Source: Roseicyclus sp. (lineage in GTDB: Bacteria > Pseudomonadota > Alphaproteobacteria > Rhodobacterales > Rhodobacteraceae). Taken from it: a DNA stretch of 64,000 bases. The stretch covers positions 145,110 to 209,109 of the forward strand of contig JAGYJU010000018.1 of assembly GCA_018401965.1 (NCBI GenBank), written 5' to 3'. The stretch's first letter is position 1, and every line of letters begins with the position of its first letter. The notes under the pieces were generated by a model. The model worked only from the letters and a program-made list of their open reading frames with translations, was not told the origin of the DNA and made no database searches. Shown here one piece after another: positions 1-9,131 of the stretch. A program made the position numbers and the translations under genes.

Positions 1-2574
1 TGCGCCGCCTTGATCGTCAGCGCGATGTCCTTTGACAATCGCCTGCGCGAATTGCGCGACGCGGACACCGACAACCAGGGCTGGATCGTCTCGCAGCTAG
101 AGGTGGACCACCAGGCGCTGATCATCGCCGCTGGCGATGCGCTGGCCAGCGCGATGGAAAACCAGGGCCCGCCCAGCGACGAGGCCTGGCGCGCGCTCAA
201 CACCGAGTTCGACATCTTCTACAGCCGTGTCAGCGTCTTTGCCGCCTCGATGCGCAATTTCGACCCCTCCCCCCAGCTGGAAGCCTGGCTGGCCCGGATG
301 GTGCGCACCCGCACGGACCTGGCCAACCAGCTCGACACCATGGACCCCGCCGACATCGACGCGCTGCGCAGCCTGGGGGACGGCATCCGGGACAAGATCC
401 CGCTGGTGCGGTTGTTGACGACGCAAGGCCTTCAATTCTTTGTCGAGAAAGCGGAAAATGCCCGCGAACAGGAACGCGAGATCTGGCGCTTCTTCCTGAC
501 CGAGACACTGTTGCTGCTGACGCTTATCGTGGCGGCGGCGCTTTTGTCGGTGCGGTTGAACCGGGCGTTGGAACGCCGCACCGCCGAGGCCGAACGCGCC
601 GCCTCGACCATCGTCAAGGCCTACGAGGCGTCGCTGAGCGCGGTGATCGTGACAAATCTCGACGGGGTGGTTCAGCTCTGCAACCAGACGGCCGAACGGA
701 TGTTCGGCATCGCGTCGGACGAGATCATCGGCCATGATGTCAGCGCGCTCTTGGCGCCAAGCCGCCTGCACGGGGCCATTGCCAGCACCTACGCGGAATT
801 CGCCCGTTGCATCCGCAACAAGAGAACCTGCAGCCTGTCGCGTCGCACGCTTGCCCTGCGGGCCTGCGGCGACTCCTTCCCGGTGGAACTGGCCATCACA
901 AATGACGTCGATCCGGATGGTCAGCCGATCCTGATCTGCTTCATCCGCGATATCTCGGCTCAGGTCAGCGCCGAACGCGCGCTGCGCGGGGCGCTGGATG
1001 ACGCGCGGCGGGCGGCGGCGGCGAAATCCATGTTCCTGGCCACGATGAGCCATGAAATGCGCACCCCGCTGCACGGGTTGATCGCGGCGCTGGAACTGAT
1101 GGACAAATCCGGCTTCGACGCCGAGAACCGCACCCTCTTCGACACCGCGCGCGATTGCAGCGAACGGGCGCTGGCACAGGTCAATGACGTGCTGCATTTT
1201 ACCCGCGCGACCTCCACCCGCGAGGCGCCGACGAGCTTTCGACCGGCACGGGTCGTGGCGGATGTGGTGGGCGAACTTGGCCCTTTCGCCAAGGACAACA
1301 ACAACATGATCGAGCTGTCGGTCAACGGCCCCGGTGCCACCCAGCAGGTCACGGGCTACCCAGCGGCGTTTTCGCGCGCGCTCTACAACCTGGTGGGCAA
1401 CGCGGTGAAATTCACCGTCGCGGGCAAGATCACCGTGCGGCTGGATTTCACCGAAACCACGCCCGATGCGCCGCTCACCCTGAAAGTATCGGTGCAAGAC
1501 GAGGGGCCGGGCATCGCGGAGGCCGATCAACAGCGCATTTTCCGCATGTTCGAAACCTCTGCCGCCCAGACCGGCGTGGCCGCCGGCCGCAGCGGCCTGT
1601 CGGGCACCGGGCTTGGCCTGCCGATCACCAAGCTGGCAGTGGAAACCATGGGCGGGGAAATCCACCTCGAAAGCGCGCCGGGCCAGGGCAGCCGTTTCTG
1701 GTTCGAGGTCACGTTGCCGCGCGCGGTCGGCCTTGTCGATGAAACGGCCCCGCCCCCGCGGGCCAGCATCGCGCCCCCGTCGCTGCCGCCAACGGTCGCC
1801 TGGAACATCCTTGTCGTCGACGACAACGAGGTCAACCTGACGCTGATGATGCAGATGGTGCGCCGCCTTGGCCACAAGACCACCCCCGCGCGCAACGGGC
1901 GCGAGGCCGCGGATCTTGCCCGCGACACCGCCTTTGATGTCATCTTGATGGATGTGAACATGCCGGTGATGAACGGCTGTGACGCCACCCGCCTGATCCG
2001 CGCCGAAGGCGCGTCGCGCCATGCGGTCATCCTCGGTGTCACCGCCCTCATGGAAGCAGAAGACCCCGACAGTTTCGCGGAATTCGGCATGGACAGCGCG
2101 CTGGTCAAGCCGGTCAAGCCCGCCACTCTGGCGCAGGTTCTGGCCGATATCGCGCAAACCATCACCGACGATCTGCCCAAGACCCGGACCACCCAAACCC
2201 AAGAGGCACCCAGGATGGATTTCCCCACCGCGACCGATACCGGCTTCGACCTTGGCGCGCTTAGCGCGCTGGTGGGTGATGATATCGCCCGCCGCCTGGC
2301 CATCGCGACACTGAAAGACGCCGGCCTGGCGCTGGAGGCGGGCCGGGCGAATGACCCGAACCTCGGGGATCTGGCCCATAAGGCGGCCGGGTCGGCCTCG
2401 GCCATCGGGTGGCGCAAGCTTGGCGCGGCCTTGCTCGAGATCGAAACGATCACCCATTCCGACGGGCTGCTGGCCGCCCAGGCCCGCCTGCCCGCCCTGG
2501 AAACGCTGATCGCGGCCGCCCATGCCGATCTGCCCGAAACCCTGCGGCAGGACATGGCGACCGCCGCGCAATAG
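1..2574 (+). CDS. Hybrid sensor histidine kinase (5' end outside window)
   Basis: Membrane-bound multi-step phosphorelay kinase. The frame is open from base 1, so the true start lies upstream. Numbering residues from the TTG at base 10, there is an alpha-helical sensor region up to about 155 and one membrane helix at about 161-181. A PAS domain (about 205-320) and a HisKA box follow, with phospho-His H348 in the motif SHEMRTPL. The ATPase has an N box around N464 and G boxes at DEGPGIA and GTGLGLP. A receiver domain carries acceptor D648 (DVILMDVNMP) and K700. A C-terminal Hpt domain has H790 in LAHKAAG. The domain order PAS-HisKA-HATPase-REC-Hpt is that of TorS/ArcB-like kinases. The signal and output partner are not identifiable here. 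The converging ndk gene follows. Confidence 0.93.
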   Translation, partial: CAALIVSAMSFDNRLRELRDADTDNQGWIVSQLEVDHQALIIAAGDALASAMENQGPPSDEAWRALNTEFDIFYSRVSVFAASMRNFDPSPQLEAWLARMVRTRTDLANQLDTMDPADIDALRSLGDGIRDKIPLVRLLTTQGLQFFVEKAENAREQEREIWRFFLTETLLLLTLIVAAALLSVRLNRALERRTAEAERAASTIVKAYEASLSAVIVTNLDGVVQLCNQTAERMFGIASDEIIGHDVSALLAPSRLHGAIASTYAEFARCIRNKRTCSLSRRTLALRACGDSFPVELAITNDVDPDGQPILICFIRDISAQVSAERALRGALDDARRAAAAKSMFLATMSHEMRTPLHGLIAALELMDKSGFDAENRTLFDTARDCSERALAQVNDVLHFTRATSTREAPTSFRPARVVADVVGELGPFAKDNNNMIELSVNGPGATQQVTGYPAAFSRALYNLVGNAVKFTVAGKITVRLDFTETTPDAPLTLKVSVQDEGPGIAEADQQRIFRMFETSAAQTGVAAGRSGLSGTGLGLPITKLAVETMGGEIHLESAPGQGSRFWFEVTLPRAVGLVDETAPPPRASIAPPSLPPTVAWNILVVDDNEVNLTLMMQMVRRLGHKTTPARNGREAADLARDTAFDVILMDVNMPVMNGCDATRLIRAEGASRHAVILGVTALMEAEDPDSFAEFGMDSALVKPVKPATLAQVLADIAQTITDDLPKTRTTQTQEAPRMDFPTATDTGFDLGALSALVGDDIARRLAIATLKDAGLALEAGRANDPNLGDLAHKAAGSASAIGWRKLGAALLEIETITHSDGLLAAQARLPALETLIAAAHADLPETLRQDMATAAQ

Positions 2575-2615
2575 CCGGGCCCGCCCGATCGGCGCGGCGG
2601 GCCGCCGCCGCATGC

Positions 2616-2648
2616 AAAAAGGGCCACCGGTTTGCCCGGTGGCCCTTT
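2616..2648. terminator. Bidirectional intrinsic terminator between kinase and ndk
   Basis: A perfect 10-bp stem (2621-2630 pairs with 2636-2645) closes a 5-nt loop. It is followed by TTT on the plus strand and, on the minus strand, by TTTTT (complement of 2616-2620). It lies between two convergent genes and best fits termination of ndk, with possible use by the kinase gene. Confidence 0.8.
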
Positions 2649-2674
2649 GCGTCAGGATGTCGGGTCAGGTCGGA

Positions 2675-3097
2675 TCAGCCGACCAGTTCGAGACCGGCAA
2701 AGAAATAGGCGATTTCCTCGGCGGCGGTTTCCGGTGCGTCGGACCCGTGGACCGAATTTTCGCCCTTGGAAATCGCGAAATCCTTGCGGATCGTGCCTTC
2801 GGCCGCTTCGGCCGGGTCGGTGGCGCCCATCACGTCGCGGTAGGCGGCAATGGCGTTTTCGCCTTCCAGCACCTGAACCACGACCGGCTCGGACGCCATG
2901 AATTCGCACAATTCGCCGTAGAACGGGCGCGCGCTGTGGACGGCGTAGAAATGACCGGCCTGCGCCATGGTCATGTGGATCCGCTTTTGCGCGATGATGC
3001 GCAGGCCCGCTGCCTCGATCTTGGCATTGATCGCACCGGTCAGGTTGCGGCGGGTGGCATCGGGTTTGATGATCGAAAAGGTACGCTGGATAGCCAT
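2675..3097 (-). CDS. ndk: Nucleoside diphosphate kinase
   Basis: Transfers the gamma phosphate between nucleoside triphosphates and diphosphates through a phosphohistidine intermediate in the cytoplasm. The 140-residue length matches bacterial Ndk. The active-site segment ENSVHGSD places the catalytic histidine at H117, the canonical position, and the N-terminal strand TFSIIKPDA is typical. The ATG at 3097 was chosen over an upstream in-frame ATG because a GGAG lies 6 bases ahead of it and homology starts there. It is divergent from the ABC-F gene and ends at a strong hairpin terminator. Confidence 0.98.
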   Translation of the reverse strand: MAIQRTFSIIKPDATRRNLTGAINAKIEAAGLRIIAQKRIHMTMAQAGHFYAVHSARPFYGELCEFMASEPVVVQVLEGENAIAAYRDVMGATDPAEAAEGTIRKDFAISKGENSVHGSDAPETAAEEIAYFFAGLELVG

Positions 3098-3209
3098 GAC
3101 ATGCTCCGTCAAAGGGGGTGAGTTCGGGTTTGACGCGGCCTTAACATGGGGCTTGGGGGATGAAAAGCGGGGCGTTGACAGCACCCCGCCGCACCGTCAG
3201 ACAGCGCCC

Positions 3210-5063
3210 ATGTTGCGCATCTCAGACATTTCCTATTCCGTCGCCGGCCGCCCCCTGTTCGAAGGGGCCAGCGCCAGCATTCCCGCAGGTCACAAGGTCG
3301 GCATCGTGGGCCGCAACGGCGCGGGCAAAACCACGCTGTTCAAGCTGATCCGGGGCGAACTGGTGCTGGATGGCGGCAGCATCGACATGCCGTCGCGCGC
3401 GCGCATCGGCGGCGTCGCCCAAGAGGTGCCGGGGTCAGAGGTGTCGTTGATCGACACGGTTCTGGCCGCCGACGAGGAACGCGCCAGCCTGATGGCCGAG
3501 GCCGAGGGGGCCACCGGCGACCGGATGGCCGAAATCCAGACCCGGCTGCAAGACATCGACGCCTGGTCGGCCGAGGCGCGGGCGGCCTCCATCCTCAAGG
3601 GGCTGGGCTTTACCGACGAAGAACAGCGCATGCCCTGTTCCGCCTTTTCGGGCGGCTGGCGGATGCGCGTGGCGCTGGCGGGGGTGTTGTTTTCGCAACC
3701 CGACGTGCTGCTTTTGGACGAACCGACCAACTATCTCGACCTGGAAGGGGCGCTGTGGCTGGAAAGCTACCTCGCGCGTTATCCACATACCGTGCTGGTG
3801 ATCAGCCATGACCGCGAATTGCTCAACCGCGCGGTGGGCTTCATCCTGCATCTCGAAAACCGCAAGCTGACGCTTTACACCGGCGGCTACGACGCCTTTG
3901 CCCGCGCCCGGGCCGAGGCGCGCGCGGTTCTGAGCGCGGCGGCCAAGAAACAGGATTTGCAGCGCGCGCATCTGCAAGCCTTCGTCGACCGGTTCAAGGC
4001 CAAGGCATCCAAGGCGAAACAGGCGCAAAGCCGCGTCAAGATGCTGGAAAAGATGACGCCGATCCGCGCGCCCGAAGATGCGGCGCGCACGGTGTTCACC
4101 TTTCCCGCCCCCGATCAATTGTCGCCACCGATCCTGGCGCTGGAAAGCGCGGCCGTGGGCTATGACGGCACGCCGGTTCTCAAGCGGCTGTCGCTGCGCA
4201 TCGACCAGGATGACCGGATCGCGCTCTTGGGCCGCAACGGCGAAGGCAAATCCACCCTGTCGAAACTTCTGGCCGACAAGCTGGTGGTGATGGAGGGCAA
4301 GGTCACATCCTCGTCGAAGCTGCGGGTGGGCTATTTCGCCCAGCACCAGGTCGATGAACTGCATATCGACGAAACCCCGCTGGCCCATATCCAGGCGATG
4401 CGCCCCGGCGTGACGCCGCCGAAGCTGCGCGCGATCCTTGCGGGCTTTGGCCTTGGCGCCGACCAGGCCGAAACCGAGGTCGGGCGGCTGTCGGGCGGGC
4501 AAAAGGCGCGGCTGTCGTTGTGCCTGGCGACGCTGGACGCGCCGCATATGCTGATCCTCGACGAACCGACCAACCACCTTGACATCGAAAGCCGCGAAGC
4601 GCTGGTCGAGGCGCTGACCGCCTATTCCGGCGCGGTGATCCTTGTCAGCCATGACATGCACCTTCTCAGCATGGCGGCCGACCGGCTCTGGCTGGTCAAG
4701 GATGGCGCGGTCACGCCCTATGACGGCGATCTGGAAACCTATCGCGCGATGTTGCTGAAGGGGGACGACAAGCCCGCAAAGGCCCCGAAAGACAAGGAAA
4801 AGAAAAAACCCGTCCTGACCGCCGAACAGGTCAAGGAGTTGCGCGCCGAGGTGAAGCGCTGCGAGGCGCGGATCGCCAAGATCGAGGAGATGCGCGGCAA
4901 GCTGGCCACGAAACTGGCCGACCCCGACCTGTACGAGGACGGGCGCAGCGGTGAGCTGGCCACCTGGCAAAAGAAATACGCCGAGGTGATGGACGGGCTT
5001 GGCCGGGCCGAGGCGCTGTGGCTTGCGGCCTCGGAAAAGCTGGAAAGCGCACAGTCCGGCTGA
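3210..5063 (+). CDS. ABC-F family ATP-binding protein
   Basis: A soluble twin-ATPase of the ABC-F family, whose members act on ribosomes rather than as transporters. It is 617 residues long. The first nucleotide-binding domain has Walker A GRNGAGKT (residues 34-41), a degenerate signature SGGWRMR and Walker B LLLDEPTNYLD. A charged linker rich in K/A/Q follows. The second domain has GRNGEGKS, LSGGQKARLSL and LILDEPTNHLD. A Lys/Glu-rich C-terminal coiled-coil extension resembles Uup/YheS proteins. Start at 3210 follows the domain boundary. Upstream in-frame codons overlap ndk antisense and look non-coding. Which subfamily (Uup or YheS) cannot be settled by eye. Confidence 0.93.
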   Translation: MLRISDISYSVAGRPLFEGASASIPAGHKVGIVGRNGAGKTTLFKLIRGELVLDGGSIDMPSRARIGGVAQEVPGSEVSLIDTVLAADEERASLMAEAEGATGDRMAEIQTRLQDIDAWSAEARAASILKGLGFTDEEQRMPCSAFSGGWRMRVALAGVLFSQPDVLLLDEPTNYLDLEGALWLESYLARYPHTVLVISHDRELLNRAVGFILHLENRKLTLYTGGYDAFARARAEARAVLSAAAKKQDLQRAHLQAFVDRFKAKASKAKQAQSRVKMLEKMTPIRAPEDAARTVFTFPAPDQLSPPILALESAAVGYDGTPVLKRLSLRIDQDDRIALLGRNGEGKSTLSKLLADKLVVMEGKVTSSSKLRVGYFAQHQVDELHIDETPLAHIQAMRPGVTPPKLRAILAGFGLGADQAETEVGRLSGGQKARLSLCLATLDAPHMLILDEPTNHLDIESREALVEALTAYSGAVILVSHDMHLLSMAADRLWLVKDGAVTPYDGDLETYRAMLLKGDDKPAKAPKDKEKKKPVLTAEQVKELRAEVKRCEARIAKIEEMRGKLATKLADPDLYEDGRSGELATWQKKYAEVMDGLGRAEALWLAASEKLESAQSG

Positions 5064-5151
5064 TCCGCGCCGCGACACCCTGCCCTATCTGCGGAATTGG
5101 GCCGGTGTTTTAATGACTATTTTTATTACGAGTTTTGTCGGAGTTTCCGCC

Positions 5152-5643
5152 ATGGCCCATCCCACAGGATACACGCGCGCCCAGATCGCCCTGCACTGGA
5201 TCACGGTCGTGCTTGTCGCGCTGCAATTCATCCTTCACGACGCCATGTCAGAGGCATGGGACGCGGTCGAAGACGGCCTCGAGGTGGTGTTCAGCCCGCT
5301 TGTCGCGCAGCATGTGTTCATGGGGGCGCTGATCGCCATCGTGACATTCATCCGGCTTGGCCTGCGCCTGACCCATGGCGCGCCGCCCCCGCCCGAGCGC
5401 GAACATCCCGCGCTCAAGATCCTGGCCCATGCCGCGCATTGGGCGTTTTACGGCCTGTTGATCGCCTTGCCCGTGTCGGGGGCGGTCGCCTGGTTCAACG
5501 GCATCGAACCCGCCGCCGAGGCGCATGAGGTGCTCAAGACGCTGCTTCTGGCCCTGATCGTCCTGCACGTGGCGGCCGCGCTGGTGCATCAGTTCATCTT
5601 CAAGACCAACCTGATGGCGCGGATGAAGCGCCCGGTGGGCTGA
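5152..5643 (+). CDS. Cytochrome b561 family protein
   Basis: Small di-heme membrane cytochrome, probably moving electrons between the quinone pool and periplasmic partners. It has 163 residues with four hydrophobic helices. Candidate heme-ligand histidines are H15 (IALHW), H54 (AQHVFMG), H93/H96 and H139/H146, spaced as in the prokaryotic b561 family. The start ATG at 5152 has GGAG 9 bases upstream and begins with the family-typical MAHPTGYTR. An in-frame ATG at 5113 would add an implausible hydrophobic leader without a ribosome site. It is a single gene between the ABC-F and MarC genes. Confidence 0.9.
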   Translation: MAHPTGYTRAQIALHWITVVLVALQFILHDAMSEAWDAVEDGLEVVFSPLVAQHVFMGALIAIVTFIRLGLRLTHGAPPPPEREHPALKILAHAAHWAFYGLLIALPVSGAVAWFNGIEPAAEAHEVLKTLLLALIVLHVAAALVHQFIFKTNLMARMKRPVG

Positions 5644-5728
5644 CCGGCGGCACAAAGGCGCGCATCCCCCGGTGACGGAGGCGCGCCCGCCTTGACCTTG
5701 GCCTGCGCAGGGGCCATCCCCTCGGGGC

Positions 5729-6355
5729 ATGGAATTCGCGATCTACATCCCCGCCTTTGTCGCCCTGTTCGTGGTGATCGACCCGATCGGCCTGGCGCCG
5801 CTTTTCGTGGCGCTGACTCAGGGCATGACGCCACGCGCGCGCCGCATCATCGCACTGCGCGCCTGCATCACCGCCCTGGCGATCCTGACGCTGTTCGGGC
5901 TGGCGGGCGAGGCAGTGTTGAATTTCCTGGGCATTTCCATGCCGGCCTTTCGCATGGCGGGCGGCATCCTGTTGTTCTTGACCGCGCTTGACATGCTGTT
6001 CGAACGTCGCGCCCAGCGTCGCCAGGGCCAGGCCGACCAGGCAGAGGCCGACCACCGTGATGATCCATCGGTGTTTCCGCTGGCCATCCCGCTGATCGCG
6101 GGGCCGGGCGCGATTGCCACGATGATCCTGCTCACGGGGCAGAACGGCGGCGATGCCGCGCATGTCTTGCTGGTGCATTTGGTCATGGCCGCCGTGCTGG
6201 CGGTCGTGCTGACGCTGTTCCTGTTGGCCGTGCCGCTGGAACGGCTCTTGGGGCCGACCGGCATCAACGTGGTGACACGGCTTTTGGGGATGCTGCTGGC
6301 GGCCCTGTCGGTGCAATTCGTGATCGACGGCATGCGCGATCTCCAGGTGATTTGA
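5729..6355 (+). CDS. MarC family integral membrane protein
   Basis: A 208-residue polytopic protein with about six transmembrane helices and no soluble domain. The first helix has the MarC/UPF0056 signature FVVIDPIGLAPLF, and a second conserved patch reads AGGILLFLTALDML. A short hydrophilic Gln/Arg/Asp-rich loop (about residues 95-112) separates two three-helix halves. MarC was once linked to multidrug resistance but its role is unsettled, so no substrate is proposed. It is transcribed in the same direction as the following protease gene, about 58 bases away. Confidence 0.9.
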   Translation: MEFAIYIPAFVALFVVIDPIGLAPLFVALTQGMTPRARRIIALRACITALAILTLFGLAGEAVLNFLGISMPAFRMAGGILLFLTALDMLFERRAQRRQGQADQAEADHRDDPSVFPLAIPLIAGPGAIATMILLTGQNGGDAAHVLLVHLVMAAVLAVVLTLFLLAVPLERLLGPTGINVVTRLLGMLLAALSVQFVIDGMRDLQVI

Positions 6356-6413
6356 CGACACCTTATCCGATTTCGGCCTATGTACCGGCGGGAACATCCA
6401 GAAAGGGCGCACC

Positions 6414-7001
6414 ATGACCATGGGCGGGGACGAGATCGGATCGGTTGTCTACCTCTCCTTGCTGGCGGTGGTGATCGCGGGCTGGTACCTGGTCGCGAAC
6501 CGGCGCAACCTTGGCCGCGTGGCGCAACATGCGGCGGTCTGGATCTTCATCTTCCTGGGCGCGATTGTCGCCGTGGGCCTTTGGCCCGATGTGCGCGACA
6601 CGGTCGCGCCACGCCAGGCCGTGATGGAAAACGGCGCCCAGATCGTGGTGCCCGTGGCGCGCGACGGGCATTTTTACCTGACGCTGGACGTGAACGGGGT
6701 GCCGGTGCGCTTTGTCGTCGATACCGGCGCCTCTGAAATGGTGCTGTCGGGCCCGGATGCGGCGCGCATCGGGCTCGACCCCGATCGCCTGATCTTTTCC
6801 GGCCGCGCCCTGACCGCCAATGGCGTCGTGCAGACCGCGCCGGTGCGGCTGGAAACCGTGGCGCTTGGCGGCGTGACCGACAGGGATGTGCGCGCCGTGG
6901 TCAACCAGGGCGACCTGTCCGAAAGCCTTTTGGGCATGAGCTATCTGCGCCGATTTGACCGGTTGGAAATCTCGGGCGGGCAGATGGTGCTGGACCGCTA
7001 G
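6414..7001 (+). CDS. TIGR02281-type retropepsin-like aspartic protease
   Basis: Membrane-anchored, periplasm-facing clan AA aspartic protease. It has 195 residues with two hydrophobic segments (about 9-27 and 41-58). A single pepsin-like half domain follows, with active-site D103-T-G in FVVDTGAS and a second conserved motif LLGMSYLRRF near the end. One DTG per chain implies a homodimer, as in retropepsins. This is family knowledge; no substrate is known. The stop codon TAG shares its bases with the stop of convergent holC inside a CTAG palindrome at 6998-7001. Confidence 0.9.
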   Translation: MTMGGDEIGSVVYLSLLAVVIAGWYLVANRRNLGRVAQHAAVWIFIFLGAIVAVGLWPDVRDTVAPRQAVMENGAQIVVPVARDGHFYLTLDVNGVPVRFVVDTGASEMVLSGPDAARIGLDPDRLIFSGRALTANGVVQTAPVRLETVALGGVTDRDVRAVVNQGDLSESLLGMSYLRRFDRLEISGGQMVLDR

Positions 7002-7456
7002 GTTTCGGCCTTCATGTCCCAGCGACCCGCGTCTTCCGACCAGTATTTCGCCTTGGTCCCCGCCTCTTTGAACCCACGCCATTGCGCGCGCGCGGTCTGA
7101 AGCTCTTCGGGATCATTGCCATCGAACAGGATCATCGCGCGGGCAAGGCCCGCCACCTCTTCGGCGGTGATCTGCGCGCCCTCCAGGCTGATGAGGCACT
7201 GGGGATGGTTGGGCGCATCGCGCGCGGTGGTCAGCAAGATCGGCTGATCGCCGTCATGCGCGCCCCCCGCGCGTCCATGGGGCAGGAAATCGACCGGATC
7301 GCCCAGCCAAAGCTGCGCGTCCAACCGATCAAGTCCCGCATCGGTCCTGCCGCGCACCGCCACCCGCCACCCCGCACCAAGGCATTTCCCCAGCAGGCTG
7401 CGCAGCGTCCCGTCCAGCGGGGATTGCGTCAGATGGTAGAAGAACACCTCGCCCAT
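6998..7456 (-). CDS. holC: DNA polymerase III subunit chi
   Basis: The chi subunit links the clamp loader to single-strand-binding protein. The protein has 152 residues and begins with EVFFYHLTQSPL. It keeps the family pattern of W-x-V near the second strand, the LWLGDP..FLPHG segment and the C-terminal YWSEDAGRW patch. The start ATG lies 17 bases after the pepA stop, so pepA-holC form the operon seen in many Gram-negatives. It converges on the aspartic protease gene with overlapping stop codons. Confidence 0.93.
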   Translation of the reverse strand: MGEVFFYHLTQSPLDGTLRSLLGKCLGAGWRVAVRGRTDAGLDRLDAQLWLGDPVDFLPHGRAGGAHDGDQPILLTTARDAPNHPQCLISLEGAQITAEEVAGLARAMILFDGNDPEELQTARAQWRGFKEAGTKAKYWSEDAGRWDMKAET

Positions 7457-7473
7457 GCCTGCGCCGCCGCCCG

Positions 7474-8939
7474 TCAGGTTTCGAACTGGTCGCGCACCAG
7501 CCGATCCAGCGCCATCACGCCCCAGCCCGTCGCCCCCTTGGGCGCCAGCATGGTGTCGGATTTGACCGAGGCGACACCAGCGATATCCAGATGGATCCAG
7601 GGCGTGTCGCCCTTGACGAAACGTTGCAGGAATTGCGCCGCCGTGATCGACCCGCCATCGCGCCCGCCGACATTCTTCATGTCCGCGATGCGGCTTTTCA
7701 GCTTTTCGTCATAGGCGGCCCCCAAGGGCATCCGCCAGGCCCCCTCGCCCTCGGCGCGCGCCGCCTTGAGGAACGCATCGCAAAGCACGTCATTGTTGGA
7801 AAACACGCCCGCGTTTTCATGGCCAAGCGCGATGATGATCGCGCCGGTCAGCGTCGCCAGATCGATCATGCCCACCGGTTGGAACCGGTCTTGCGCATAC
7901 CACATCACGTCGGCCAGCACCAAGCGCCCCTCGGCATCGGTGTTGATCACCTCGATCGTGTCGCCCTTCATGGATTTGACCACGTCGCCGGGGCGCTGCG
8001 CGTTGCCCGAGGGCATGTTTTCCACCAGCCCCACGATGCCGACCACATTGGCCTTGGCCCCGCGCAGCGCCAGGGTGCGCATCACCCCCGCCACAACGCC
8101 CGCGCCGCCCATGTCCATGGTCATGTCTTCCATGCCGCCCGGCGGCTTGAGGCTGATGCCGCCGGTGTCGAACACCACGCCCTTGCCGATCAAGGCAAGC
8201 GGCGCTTCGTCGCCGCCGCCCGTCCATTGCATCACCACGATCTTGGACGGGCTGTCAGACCCCTGCCCCACGCCCAAAGCGCGCCCATGCCCAGCGCGCG
8301 CATCTCGTCTTCTTCGAGGATCTCGATCGCCAGCCCCAGGCCGCGCATGGCGAACAACCGGTTGGCGAAATCCGTCGTCGTCAGGATATTGGCGGGCTCG
8401 TTCACCAGGTCACGGGTGAAAAACACCCCCTCGGCCAGCGCCATCAGCGGCGCTGCCTCGGCCTTGGCCTCGTCTGGTTTGGCGACCATGATGGTGACCG
8501 GCTTGGGCGTGTCGCTTGCCGCGGTCTTGTGGTCGAGGAAGTCATAGGCCCGCAGCGACAGGCCCAGCGCAAGATCGGCCACCCGGCCCGCAGCGCCCGC
8601 CGCCAGCGTCAGCGCATCGGTGCCCTTGAACTTGGCCAGCGCGGCCCCGGCCTTGCGCGCCTCTTCGGCGCTGGGGCGGCGCGGCAGCTTGATCACCATC
8701 AGCGACGTGGCCGCAACCCCGACCGGCCAGGCCAGCACCACGCCTTCGCCGGTCTTGAGCTTGGCCCAGCCTTCCCCCTCGACCAGCCGGGTCAGCGCGC
8801 CGCGCGTCAGCTTGGCCAGGCGCCGGCCGGCCGGGTCGAGCTTGCCCTCGGGCGCGACGAGGACGGCCAGCCGCCCCTCGGCCTGCGCCAAGGCATCAAG
8901 ATCGGTTTCGGTCCAGGACACAGGCACGGGCGTTGTCAT
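7474..8939 (-). pseudogene. pepA: Leucyl aminopeptidase, frameshifted near 8270
   Basis: A manganese/zinc M17 aminopeptidase. The N-terminal domain reads from the ATG at 8939, which has AGGGAG ahead of it, to about 8270. The catalytic domain continues in another frame to 7474. It contains the metal-site and signature motifs [18 protein letters not shown] and NTDAEGRL. Adding one T to the CTTTGGG run near 8270 restores [16 protein letters not shown], the normal junction, and gives 488 residues, the usual PepA length. Both halves are well conserved, so a sequencing indel is as likely as a real mutation. It is followed by holC. Confidence 0.88.
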
Positions 8940-9131
8940 CAAGCTCTCCCTCGGGGTGACAGGCATCAAGACGGGCGGCGGGCACGGGGCCATCGGCCGC
9001 TGTCGGGCCAAAGACTAGGGTGCCATCGCGGGAATGACCAGATCACCCTCGCGCGCGGGGGCGCTTTGGCCTAAAGCTTGTGCAGAAACCCGGCCCGGCC
9101 GCCGGGCACCGCTGTTGGGGGATGTCGCGTT

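Noticed and set aside
97..2613. Long open frame on the minus strand opposite the sensor kinase
   Set aside because: High GC keeps the opposite strand open. The product is rich in Arg/Gly/Gln with no domain, and the plus-strand kinase is unmistakable.
3175..3203. TTGACA as a -35 box for the ABC-F gene
   Set aside because: The matching -10 position (CAGACA) is poor and the start codon follows almost at once, so it was not called.
8232..8277. Programmed ribosomal frameshift in pepA
   Set aside because: No slippery heptamer, no downstream pseudoknot and no precedent in PepA; a lost base is simpler.
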